A program made the translations under genes and the position numbers. The notes beneath the pieces were generated by a model. That model saw nothing but the letters and a program-made list of their open reading frames with translations, was not told the DNA's origin and searched no databases. Below, piece by piece: positions 36,396 through 43,617 of a DNA stretch of 43,617 nucleotides. Positions within the stretch are counted from its first letter, which is position 1, and every line of letters starts with the position of its first letter. Origin of the DNA: Verrucomicrobia bacterium UBA3222 (GTDB lineage: Bacteria; Verrucomicrobiota; Verrucomicrobiia; Opitutales; UBA9783); contig DEWA01000009.1 in assembly GCA_002363035.1 (NCBI GenBank), forward strand, positions 1-43,617, given 5' to 3'.

Positions 36396-36458
36396 AACAA
36401 CCGACCGCCTCGGTTGAAAGACGGATAAAATTCCAAAAATCAAAAAGGCAAAACCGCC

Positions 36459-37052
36459 CTACGCTTCAGGTGCTTTTTGGTCAGACGGAACGGAGGATGG
36501 TTCGTCTTTAACTTCACTCTGTTCCGCAACAGACACCTCTAACACTCCGCCTTGCTCTTCTGCAACCGCCGCTGTTTCAACCGCTTCCGCCACGGACTTT
36601 TCCGCCGAATCCGCCTGCGACGCCTTTGTTTTGGCAACCTTCGAGCGTTTTGCCGAACGACGCTTTTCGGAAGGAGCTTCCACCAGCTGTATCAACGCCA
36701 TCGGCGCACCGTCACCCACGCGCGACATCAACTTATAAATGCGCGTATATCCGCCATCGCGCTTTAAAAATTGCGAAACCGTTTCGTCGAAAAGCTTTTT
36801 GACGGCGACTTCGTTACGGATGCGCGCAATCGCCAAACGACGACAATGCAATTTTTGCTCGGGCTTCTCCGATAAAACCGCGCGCTTCGCCAAGGTGATA
36901 ATGCGTTCGGCAAAAGGGCGCAACGCCTTGGCTTTAATCAAGGTTGTTTTGATTTTCTCGTGCAAAAACAACTGCGAAGCCAAATTCGCCATCAGGCTTT
37001 TGCGATGCTCCTGTTTGACGCTCAACTGAAAATGATGTTTTAAATGACGCAT
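36459..37052 (-). CDS. rplQ: 50S ribosomal protein L17 with long C-terminal tail
   Basis: L17 lies near the exit tunnel of the large subunit. ATG 37052 gives the canonical start MRHLKHHFQLSVKQEHRKSL. The L17 fold (ANLASQLFLHEKIKTTLIKA, then DGGYTRIYKLMSRVGDGAPM) ends near residue 125; about 70 further residues rich in Ala, Glu, Lys, Ser and Val follow (197 in all, against the usual 120-130). It is the last ribosomal gene in the operon, directly after rpoA as usual. AAAGG lies 8 bases upstream. Confidence 0.95.
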   Translation of the reverse strand: MRHLKHHFQLSVKQEHRKSLMANLASQLFLHEKIKTTLIKAKALRPFAERIITLAKRAVLSEKPEQKLHCRRLAIARIRNEVAVKKLFDETVSQFLKRDGGYTRIYKLMSRVGDGAPMALIQLVEAPSEKRRSAKRSKVAKTKASQADSAEKSVAEAVETAAVAEEQGGVLEVSVAEQSEVKDEPSSVPSDQKAPEA

Positions 37053-37112
37053 AAACAACCTTTTTTTAAATCCCTACCGAACTCTCCACTCTCAAAATCG
37101 CAAACGTCCCGC

Positions 37113-38099
37113 CTAATCCGCTAAATCCTCGCCGAGCTTCATTCCGAGCGAAAGTCCCAACTGCTCCAGGCGGTTCTTGATCTCCGTCAGCGACTTCTTT
37201 CCGAAGTTACGATACTTTAACATCTCCGCCTCCGATTTACTCACCAGCTCGCCGACAGTCAAAATACCCGCATTATTGAGACAGTTGATCGCACGCACCG
37301 ACAATTCAATTTCGTTAACGCTCATACCGAGTAACTTACGCAGGCGATTTTCCTCACCCTCTGTACTAAGCGCCTCATCATCCACTTCAACTGTACCGGA
37401 AGAAATGCAATCGAACACGTCCAAATGATGACGCAAAATTGCAACCGCATCCTTCAACGCTTCCTCCGGCGACACGCGCCCATCGGTCGAAATCTCCAAA
37501 ATCAATTTATCAAAATCGGTCATCTGACCAACGCGCGCATCCTCCACGCGATACCCCACCCGCGTCACGGGGCTGAATAAACTGTCGATGGCAATCACGC
37601 CTAACGGTTGATCGCTTTCCTTATTTTCCTCCGCCAATCGGTAACCGCGTCCCAACATCGCCTTCAGCTCCGCCTGAAAATGATGCTTCTTCGCCAACGT
37701 GCAAATTAACTGCTCGGGGTTCACAACCTCCACACCGGCAGGTGCTTTGATATCTCCCGCCGTCACCGCACCCGCTTTATTGACGTCGATATGCAACATG
37801 ACGGGTTCATGGGAAGACATCTTCAAATGCACCTGCTTCAGGTTTAACACAATCTCCGTCGCATCTTCCAAAACACCGTCACAACACTGAAATTCATGTC
37901 TGAAGCCCTCGATCTTGACGGACGCAATCGCCCCCCCCTCAATCGCACTCAGCAAAATCCGACGCAGAGCGTTGCCGATCGTGTGTCCGAACCCCTTCTC
38001 AAACGGCTCGGCAATAAAACACGCAAAGGTCGGCGTTGCGGTTTCCTCCACGCGCACCAACCGCTTCGGCAACTCAAACTTTCCCAGTCTCTTAGCCAT
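37113..38099 (-). CDS. rpoA: DNA-directed RNA polymerase subunit alpha
   Basis: RpoA nucleates assembly of RNA polymerase and its C-terminal domain contacts promoters and activators. The 328-residue product is full length, with the alpha-NTD dimer motif FGHTIGNALRRILLSAIEGG at about 37-56 and the alpha-CTD (SVNEIELSVRAINCLNNAGI and YRNFGKKSLTEIKNRLEQLG). It lies between rpsD and rplQ, the normal order of the alpha operon. Confidence 0.97.
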   Translation of the reverse strand: MAKRLGKFELPKRLVRVEETATPTFACFIAEPFEKGFGHTIGNALRRILLSAIEGGAIASVKIEGFRHEFQCCDGVLEDATEIVLNLKQVHLKMSSHEPVMLHIDVNKAGAVTAGDIKAPAGVEVVNPEQLICTLAKKHHFQAELKAMLGRGYRLAEENKESDQPLGVIAIDSLFSPVTRVGYRVEDARVGQMTDFDKLILEISTDGRVSPEEALKDAVAILRHHLDVFDCISSGTVEVDDEALSTEGEENRLRKLLGMSVNEIELSVRAINCLNNAGILTVGELVSKSEAEMLKYRNFGKKSLTEIKNRLEQLGLSLGMKLGEDLAD

Positions 38100-38111
38100 G
38101 AAAATAAAAAA

Positions 38112-38717
38112 TTAACGACTGTAAAACTCGACAATCAACTGTTCATCGATATCCGGCACCATCTCTTCGCGCACCGGCAAACGATTAACAACCCCCTTCA
38201 GCTTATCCGACTGAACCGTCATCCATGCGGGACAATTCCGCCCCTGACTGGCCTCCAAACTGCGGGTCGCCAACTGGCGCGAAGCCGCCTTCTCACCGGC
38301 GGAAACTTCTTGCAACGGCTCACAGATGTAACTCGGAATACTCACCTTCTCCCCGTTGACGCGTACATGCCCGTGAAGCACCATCTGTCGGGCGGCACGG
38401 CGGGTTTTTGCCAATCCCATCCGATAAACAATGTTATCCAAACGCAACTCCAAGAGGCGCAAAAACGTCTCACCCGTCACACCGCGCGCCTGCTTCGCCC
38501 GCTCAAACGTCAAACGAAACTGCTTCTCGGACAAACCGAACATAAAGCGCAATTTCTGCTTCTCCGTTAAACCTTTCGCGTAATCACTCACGCGGCGCCT
38601 TAAATGCGCACCGTGAATACCGGGCAGATAAGGCTTCCGTTCGTACGCCTTAGTAGCGGGAAAGAGGATCGTTTTAAAACGACGATTGATGCGAGTGGTA
38701 GGTCCCGTGTAACGCAT
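38112..38717 (-). CDS. rpsD: 30S ribosomal protein S4
   Basis: S4 initiates 30S assembly. ATG 38717 (MRYTGPTTRINRRFKTILFP) is chosen over an upstream ATG inside rpsK, with AAGG as ribosome-binding site. The 201-residue product lacks the N-terminal Cys ligands of zinc-type S4 and has the S4 RNA-binding domain (LELRLDNIVYRMGLAKTRRA, RQMVLHGHVRVNGEKV). Location between rpsK and rpoA is the common bacterial arrangement; Chlamydia has it elsewhere. Confidence 0.95.
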   Translation of the reverse strand: MRYTGPTTRINRRFKTILFPATKAYERKPYLPGIHGAHLRRRVSDYAKGLTEKQKLRFMFGLSEKQFRLTFERAKQARGVTGETFLRLLELRLDNIVYRMGLAKTRRAARQMVLHGHVRVNGEKVSIPSYICEPLQEVSAGEKAASRQLATRSLEASQGRNCPAWMTVQSDKLKGVVNRLPVREEMVPDIDEQLIVEFYSR

Positions 38718-38742
38718 ATACCTTAGTCTTTCATAAAAAAAA

Positions 38743-39357
38743 TTAAACCCTGCGCCGCTTCTTCGGACGACAACCGCCATGCGGAATCGGCGTCACATCT
38801 TTAATCGCGGAAACCGACAAACCGACCGTTTGCAACGTACGAACGGCGGCATCGCGCCCCATCCCGGGTCCTTTTACCTCAACGGAAACGTCGCGCAATC
38901 CGTGCCCCATCGCCACTTTTGCCGCTTCCGTCGTTGCCACCTGCCCCGCATAAGCCGTTGACTTGCGCGAACCCTTGAAACCGCAACGCCCGGCGCTCGA
39001 CCACGACAACACATTGCCCTTTACGTCCGAAAAAACCACCTTCGTATTGTTAAAGGTCGCCGCAATATGGCATACACCCGTCGTGACATTCTTGCTTCCC
39101 TTGGCGCGCTTAATCTTTAAATTTTCCTCAAGCCCCTCCTTCAACAGAGACTCCGCCGTCTCCTTTTCAGTCTTTTCCGCCTGCGGTGTTTCCTGCTTAT
39201 TCTCGGATTTCACCGTTCCATCGGACGCCTTTTTGTCCGCCGTCTTCGCTTTCGGAGCTCTCGCACGCTTCGACGGCTCCTTCGCAACACTCGCCACTGC
39301 ACCTTCCTGCGCCTTCCCCGCAGGAACACTCTCAACCGATGATTTTTCTTCCGTCAT
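38743..39357 (-). CDS. rpsK: 30S ribosomal protein S11 with long N-terminal extension
   Basis: S11 forms part of the 30S platform and the E-site side of the mRNA channel. The canonical domain begins near residue 83 ([20 protein letters not shown]) and ends [15 protein letters not shown]. It is preceded by about 80 residues of Ala/Lys/Glu/Thr-rich low-complexity sequence (204 residues in all, against about 130). The ATG at 39357 has GGAACGG upstream and no in-frame ATG closer to the conserved domain is seen, so the extension appears genuine. Confidence 0.93.
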   Translation of the reverse strand: MTEEKSSVESVPAGKAQEGAVASVAKEPSKRARAPKAKTADKKASDGTVKSENKQETPQAEKTEKETAESLLKEGLEENLKIKRAKGSKNVTTGVCHIAATFNNTKVVFSDVKGNVLSWSSAGRCGFKGSRKSTAYAGQVATTEAAKVAMGHGLRDVSVEVKGPGMGRDAAVRTLQTVGLSVSAIKDVTPIPHGGCRPKKRRRV

Positions 39358-39369
39358 ATCCGTTCCGCA

Positions 39370-39747
39370 CTATTTCTCGGCACTCTTCACACCCACCGTC
39401 TTGCGCTTTCCTTTGCGCGTACGGGCATTGGTGCTGGTCCGCTGCCCGCGAACCGGCAACCCGCGCATGTGTCGCAAACCGCGATAACAACGAATACTCT
39501 GCAGGCGCTTAATGTTGCCGATAATCTCGCGACGTAAATCACCTTCCACATGGTACGTTGCGTGCGTAATCGCTTCCGTCAATTTATTTAAAGCATCCTC
39601 TTTCAGCGTATGCACACGATCGTCTGGGTTTAAACCCGTCGCCTTTATAATCTCCCTCGAACGCGACAACCCGATACCGTAAATGTACGGCAACGCATAA
39701 AGCAACTTTTTACCATCCGGTATCTCTACGCCAATCAATCGTGCCAT
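39370..39747 (-). CDS. rpsM: 30S ribosomal protein S13
   Basis: S13 contacts the P-site tRNA and bridges the subunits. ATG 39747 gives the standard start [20 protein letters not shown], with GGGAAG upstream; the earlier ATG at 39789 overlaps map. The 125-residue product has the helix-two-turns-helix [20 protein letters not shown] and the basic tail ([20 protein letters not shown]). No rpmJ or infA gene is present between map and rpsM. Confidence 0.96.
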   Translation of the reverse strand: MARLIGVEIPDGKKLLYALPYIYGIGLSRSREIIKATGLNPDDRVHTLKEDALNKLTEAITHATYHVEGDLRREIIGNIKRLQSIRCYRGLRHMRGLPVRGQRTSTNARTRKGKRKTVGVKSAEK

Positions 39748-39785
39748 ATTTTCTGCTTTTCTTCCCTTACGTAAATGACTTTGTA

Positions 39786-40559
39786 TCAATTTTTCACCCT
39801 TGTCAATATCTCAGGTGCCTCCTTTGTTATCAAAACCGTATGTTCAAAATGCGCACTCGGCTTCCCGTCCGCCGTTACGATCGTCCAGCCGTCTTCCAGC
39901 ATACGCAACCACGGCGCTCCCGCCGTCAACATCGGCTCGATCGCTAATGTCATGCCGGCTTTCAAATGGACACCGGTATGCGGACGACCGACATTCGGAA
40001 CCTGCGGCTCTTCGTGCATCTCTTTCCCGATGCCATGTCCGACCAATTCCCGAACAACGCCCAGATGATGCGCCTCCGCGAACGATTGAATTGCCCACGA
40101 AATATCGCCGATACAATTACCTTCTTTCGCCTGATCAATGCCGCAGTACAATGCCTGCTCCGTCACCTTCAACAAAGCTTCCCGTTCCTCGTCAACCGTT
40201 CCGACCGCAACCGTTACCGTGTTGTCTCCGGCAAAACCGTTATAAAACAGCGCCACATCCAAACTGACCAAATCGCCTTCGCGAATGATTCGATCTTTTC
40301 GCCCGATTCCGTGCACGACTTCCTCGTTCAGCGAAACACAAATATAACCGGGAAACGGATTTTTTTTGCCACCGTATCCGTAAGACGCGCTGATCGCACC
40401 AACGGAATCCATCGTTTTCTTCGCAAATTGATCCAAATCCCATGTCGAAACGCCGGGAATGACCTGTTTCCTCACCGCATCCAAAACGAACGCCGCACAC
40501 TGCCCCGCTTCACGCATTTTGGCAATCTCCGCCTCCGTCTTAACCGAAACCTTTACCAC
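39786..40559 (-). CDS. map: Type I methionine aminopeptidase
   Basis: This enzyme removes the initiator Met from nascent proteins. The 257-residue product starts at GTG 40559, 3 bases after the secY stop, without a clear ribosome-binding site, so translation is probably coupled to secY. Metal-binding residues are visible in [20 protein letters not shown] (two Asp), [13 protein letters not shown] (His), [10 protein letters not shown] (Glu) and [10 protein letters not shown] (Glu). Type Ia, without an N-terminal extension. Its place in the ribosomal operon is common. Confidence 0.96.
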   Translation of the reverse strand: MVKVSVKTEAEIAKMREAGQCAAFVLDAVRKQVIPGVSTWDLDQFAKKTMDSVGAISASYGYGGKKNPFPGYICVSLNEEVVHGIGRKDRIIREGDLVSLDVALFYNGFAGDNTVTVAVGTVDEEREALLKVTEQALYCGIDQAKEGNCIGDISWAIQSFAEAHHLGVVRELVGHGIGKEMHEEPQVPNVGRPHTGVHLKAGMTLAIEPMLTAGAPWLRMLEDGWTIVTADGKPSAHFEHTVLITKEAPEILTRVKN

Positions 40560-40562
40560 GGC

Positions 40563-42080
40563 TTATTTGAAAAACAGCACCTGCAATCCCCAGGCAACAA
40601 AACCGGCAACGAACAAAGTAATGACCGTCCCGAAAAGCCAACGCATTCCTTTATCTTCGGAATTCATCAACATTTGGAATTGCGAAGAAAGATTGGAGCG
40701 ACCGCGCAAAGCCCCTTTCGACAAAAAACCTTCATAATTCCGCTGCAACAGATACGTTTCCATCTGCTTTGTGGTTTCCAGTAGAACACCTACCGTAATC
40801 AATGTACCGGTTCCGCCGAAAAACAACGCCACGCGATACGGAATTTTATACCAGAAATACAGCATATCCGGAAACAGCGCGATCGCCGTCAAAAAAATCG
40901 CCCCTGCCAACGTCAAACGCGTCATCACGAAATCCAAAAACTTCGCCGTGTCGGCTCCCGGGCGAACCCCGGGGATATACCCGCCGTTCTTCTTCAATTC
41001 ATCCGCAATCTGCAACGGCTTAAACATGATAGAAACCCAAAAGTAGCTGAACAGCAAAATCAACAATCCGTACACGGTGTAATACAAAGAGGAGCCCTGC
41101 ACCAAAAACATCGACCATTCCTGAAACGCCGAAATACCGAAGGCGGCACCCAGATACGCCAACAACTGTTGCGGAAACATCAACAACGCACTCGCAAAAA
41201 TGACCGGCATCACGCCTGCGTAATTAACCTTTAACGGCAAAAAGGAACTTTGTCCGCCGTACATCTTCCGACCAACCACCCGCTTGGCATATTGAACAAC
41301 GATTTTACGGCTCGCCTGCGTCACCGCAACCATCGCCGCAATCACGACAAACAACAGCGCAATCATCAGACAGCCCTGCAACCAACCCAACCGCACGCCT
41401 TCTTCCACGCCCAAAGGCGTTGTGAACATTTTACCGAACAACACCATACTTTGCGGCAGTCCCGATAAAATACCGACCGTAATCAACAGCGAAATCCCGT
41501 TTCCGATGCCGTGCTGCGTAATCTGCTCGCCCAACCATGTCAAAATCATGGTACCCGTGGACAAAAGAAACGTACTGACCAACAAAAACCAAAAACCGTT
41601 GTAAAGCGCAATCGACCCGTACGTCGACGCATCAAACCCGGGAAACAGTTTGTCGGGATAATTGGTCAACGCCATCACCAACAGCCCTCCCTGAATGAGG
41701 CAAATCAACAACGTCAAATAACGCGTGTACTGCATCAGACGCTGACGACCGAATTCCCCTTCCTGTTGCATCTTTGCCAACGACGGCATCATCACGCCCA
41801 ACAACTGAAAAATGATGGAGGCACTAATGTAGGGCATGACACCCAGCCCGAAAATTGCCCCTTTCAGGAACGCCCCGCCCGTGAACAGATTGTAAAGACC
41901 GATCAACTGACCACCACCCGCGACCTTTTGAGATTCGAAAAAAGTTTTTAACGGCGACGGATCAATTCCGGGCAAAGGGATGTTGCACCCGATGCGGGCT
42001 ACGAAAAGCAACGAAAGTGTGAATAAAATACGCTGCTTCAGCTCCGGAATTCGAAAACAGTTCAAAAACGCCGCCCACAT
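40563..42080 (-). CDS. secY: Protein translocase subunit SecY
   Basis: SecY is the channel of the Sec translocon in the inner membrane. The 505-residue product has about ten membrane spans, beginning LKQRILFTLSLLFVARIGCN, the plug region after IPLPGIDPSPL, and the cytoplasmic loops with QITQHGIGNGISLLI and FFVWYKIPYR-type segments. Length is somewhat above the usual 430-450, mainly through loops. It lies between rplO and map, as expected. Confidence 0.96.
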   Translation of the reverse strand: MWAAFLNCFRIPELKQRILFTLSLLFVARIGCNIPLPGIDPSPLKTFFESQKVAGGGQLIGLYNLFTGGAFLKGAIFGLGVMPYISASIIFQLLGVMMPSLAKMQQEGEFGRQRLMQYTRYLTLLICLIQGGLLVMALTNYPDKLFPGFDASTYGSIALYNGFWFLLVSTFLLSTGTMILTWLGEQITQHGIGNGISLLITVGILSGLPQSMVLFGKMFTTPLGVEEGVRLGWLQGCLMIALLFVVIAAMVAVTQASRKIVVQYAKRVVGRKMYGGQSSFLPLKVNYAGVMPVIFASALLMFPQQLLAYLGAAFGISAFQEWSMFLVQGSSLYYTVYGLLILLFSYFWVSIMFKPLQIADELKKNGGYIPGVRPGADTAKFLDFVMTRLTLAGAIFLTAIALFPDMLYFWYKIPYRVALFFGGTGTLITVGVLLETTKQMETYLLQRNYEGFLSKGALRGRSNLSSQFQMLMNSEDKGMRWLFGTVITLFVAGFVAWGLQVLFFK

Positions 42081-42086
42081 AGATCG

Positions 42087-42533
42087 TTAAACACTCAACA
42101 CTTTACCGCCGACCGCCTCAATCTTCGCCTTCGCACCTTCGGTTACCTTGTCGACTTGAAACGAAAGTGAACGCTTCCACTCACCGTTCCCCAACACCTT
42201 AATCGGAAGATTATCTTCATCGATAAGCTTCAAATCCGACAGCACTTTTCGGTCAACGATCGCCGAAAAATCCGCCGGCAACACCGAATCCAGCAAGCCC
42301 AGGTTGACCACATGATACAACTTCTTGAAATTGCTGTTATTAAAACCGCGCTTCGGAAATTTACGATACCAGGGAATACCGGAAAAATTATGAGGCGTCG
42401 AATACCCGGAACGCGCATTTCCGCCTTTATTTCCGCGCGTCGACGTCTCACCGTGACCGCACGCCCGACCGCACCCCAAACGTTTGCTTTTCTTCAAACG
42501 ATTAGGCGTAAAAGGTAATTTATCCAACCGCAT
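42087..42533 (-). CDS. rplO: 50S ribosomal protein L15
   Basis: L15 binds 23S rRNA early in large-subunit assembly. The 148-residue product starts MRLDKLPFTPNRLKKSKRLG, followed by the Gly/Arg-rich GCGRACGHGETSTRGNKGGN tail region and a C-terminal domain ending KIEAVGGKVLSV. It is 6 bases upstream of secY. The gene for L30 (rpmD), which often lies between rpsE and rplO, is absent. Confidence 0.95.
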   Translation of the reverse strand: MRLDKLPFTPNRLKKSKRLGCGRACGHGETSTRGNKGGNARSGYSTPHNFSGIPWYRKFPKRGFNNSNFKKLYHVVNLGLLDSVLPADFSAIVDRKVLSDLKLIDEDNLPIKVLGNGEWKRSLSFQVDKVTEGAKAKIEAVGGKVLSV

Positions 42534-42547
42534 TTTACTTCCTTCCC

Positions 42548-43123
42548 TTACGCAAGCACATCCGCCTCCGCCGCCAGAAGCGCATTTATCTGCTGCTTGG
42601 TACGCATTTTCAAAAGTGCTTTAACGGTTGCGCAAACTACGCCGACGCCGTTTTTGGAACCGAGCGACTTCGACAATACATCTTTGACGCCCGCCAACTC
42701 CAAAACCGCACGCACACCGCCGCCGGCCACAACACCCGTACCGTGGCACGCGGGCTTCAACATTACGCGACCGCCGTCGGAAACACCCAAAGTCGTATGT
42801 GGAATAGTGTTGTTCAACAAAGAAACCCTATACACATGCTTCTTGGCACTTTCGCTTGCTTTTCGAACGGCATCCGTCACTTCCTTCGCTTTTCCGATGC
42901 CGTAACCAATCAGACCCGCTTTGTTGCCGGCAACCACCAATACCGAAAAACTGAAACGACGACCGCCTTTCGACACCTTCGCGCAACGGTTCACGCAAAC
43001 CGTCCGCTCTTCCCAACCCTCCGGCACCTCCGAAAGCATCAACTCCCGTTTCTCGGTCAAAAAGTCTAACGGCGAACCGCCGACCGTCTGCTCGTTTTCC
43101 GCCACCATTCCTAAACTATCCAT
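42548..43123 (-). CDS. rpsE: 30S ribosomal protein S5
   Basis: S5 is needed for translational fidelity. An upstream ATG at 43174 lies inside rplR; ATG 43123 overlaps the rplR stop by one base (TGATG) and has AGGGGA upstream, giving 191 residues. The core has VNRCAKVSKGGRRFSFSVLV, GYGIGKAKEVTDAVRKASE and GTGVVAGGGVRAVLELAGV, all S5 signatures. The N-terminus is about 25 residues longer than in E. coli. Confidence 0.96.
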   Translation of the reverse strand: MDSLGMVAENEQTVGGSPLDFLTEKRELMLSEVPEGWEERTVCVNRCAKVSKGGRRFSFSVLVVAGNKAGLIGYGIGKAKEVTDAVRKASESAKKHVYRVSLLNNTIPHTTLGVSDGGRVMLKPACHGTGVVAGGGVRAVLELAGVKDVLSKSLGSKNGVGVVCATVKALLKMRTKQQINALLAAEADVLA

Positions 43124-43485
43124 CAAAATTGAATCCCCTGTTGACGAACGGCATCGGCAAACGTCCGAACGCAACCGAAATACAACCGACCCGAACGATC
43201 AAAAACAACGCGCCCAATCCCTTTTTCTTTCAAAAGAGCACCGAACAGCTTCCCCAGCACTTCCATGCCGGCACGGTTCGGTTTAATATGCTGCGACTTT
43301 ATATCCTTCGACATGGAAGACAAAGACGCCAACGTCTTCCCGACCCCATCATCAATGCACTGCGCATACGCATGCTTATTCGAGAGGCACAAAGCCAAAC
43401 GCGGACGATCCGCCGTTCCGCGAACGCGCGAACGGATACGCGCCCGACGCTTCGCCTCCAACCGTTGTTTTTCAAGCAATTTCAT
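43123..43485 (-). CDS. rplR: 50S ribosomal protein L18
   Basis: L18 binds 5S rRNA in the central protuberance. The 120-residue product has the basic N-terminus (KQRLEAKRRARIRSRVRGTA), RPRLALCLSNKHAYAQCIDD and the C-terminal FDRSGRLYFGCVRTFADAVR. It starts 3 bases after the rplF stop and overlaps rpsE, showing tight packing of the operon. Confidence 0.96.
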   Translation of the reverse strand: MKLLEKQRLEAKRRARIRSRVRGTADRPRLALCLSNKHAYAQCIDDGVGKTLASLSSMSKDIKSQHIKPNRAGMEVLGKLFGALLKEKGIGRVVFDRSGRLYFGCVRTFADAVRQQGIQF

Positions 43486-43488
43486 ACG

Positions 43489-43617
43489 TTATGCCTTCTT
43501 CTTGCCTTCTTTACGACGGACATACTCACCGACAATCCGCACACCCTTGCCTTTATACGGCTCCACCGGATAATAACGCTTAATATCCGCCGCCACCTGA
43601 CCGACTTTGCAACAATC
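43489..43617 (-). CDS. rplF: 50S ribosomal protein L6, C-terminal part (cut by window edge)
   Basis: The last 42 codons of L6 run off the right edge: [20 protein letters not shown], then [19 protein letters not shown] and TAA at 43491-43489. The PYKGKG and [11 protein letters not shown] signatures are diagnostic. The 5' part is outside the window. Position before rplR is standard. Confidence 0.95.
   Translation of the reverse strand, partial: DCCKVGQVAADIKRYYPVEPYKGKGVRIVGEYVRRKEGKKKA

Overview
The window looks like a chromosome segment from a host-associated member of the Planctomycetes-Verrucomicrobia-Chlamydiae group, most likely a verrucomicrobium. Three things point that way. First, there is a non-flagellar type III secretion (T3S) operon with the chlamydial 'Cds' set, including an FHA-containing SctD and the small SctE/SctF/SctG trio. 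Second, there is a protein of the Minf_1886 family, a type recorded from Planctomycetes and Verrucomicrobia. Third, there is a ribosomal operon with map between secY and rpsM and rpsD between rpsK and rpoA. Lineage is inferred from gene content; no comparison could be run.

Layout, left to right. Positions 1-516 are a strongly pyrimidine-rich stretch without genes. Positions 517-8971 hold what appears to be one giant coiled-coil gene of about 2,800 codons, now broken by two -1 frame changes and one in-frame TAG; an N-terminal module of about 120 residues occurs on both sides of the TAG. Positions 9810-20015 are a compact 13-gene plus-strand T3S operon, sctD-E-F-G-I-J-K-L-N-O-P-Q-R, closed by an intrinsic terminator. 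It builds the inner-membrane ring (D, J), needle with its chaperones (E, F, G), inner rod (I), sorting platform (K, L, Q), ATPase with stalk (N, O), ruler (P) and one export-gate protein (R). The other gate proteins, SctV and the secretin are not in the window.

Positions 20388-27024 carry a proteostasis block (DoxX-like membrane protein, tig, clpP, clpX, rsmE) flanked by two lineage-specific predicted secreted proteins; the second, at 25519-27024, is repeat-rich and AT-richer. Positions 27401-33111 hold rpmG (minus, 56 codons), a small hypothetical gene, a left-handed beta-helix acyltransferase-like gene, mgtE, an OB-fold/HD YhaM-like nuclease gene, a decayed outer-membrane beta-barrel gene and a haloalkane-dehalogenase-like hydrolase. 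From 33254 everything is on the minus strand: a lipoprotein, the Minf_1886 protein, tRNA-Asn(GTT), a zeta-toxin-like P-loop kinase, then (in transcription order from the right edge) rplF(partial)-rplR-rpsE-rplO-secY-map-rpsM-rpsK-rpsD-rpoA-rplQ.

Points most worth following up: the giant broken gene; a recent in-frame 216-bp tandem duplication in the needle-length ruler sctP; joining in one operon of T3S genes that are dispersed in Chlamydia, with sctR cut off from sctS/T; the barrel pseudogene; the zeta-like kinase gene without an antitoxin beside rplQ; and long low-complexity tails on ribosomal proteins S11 and L17.
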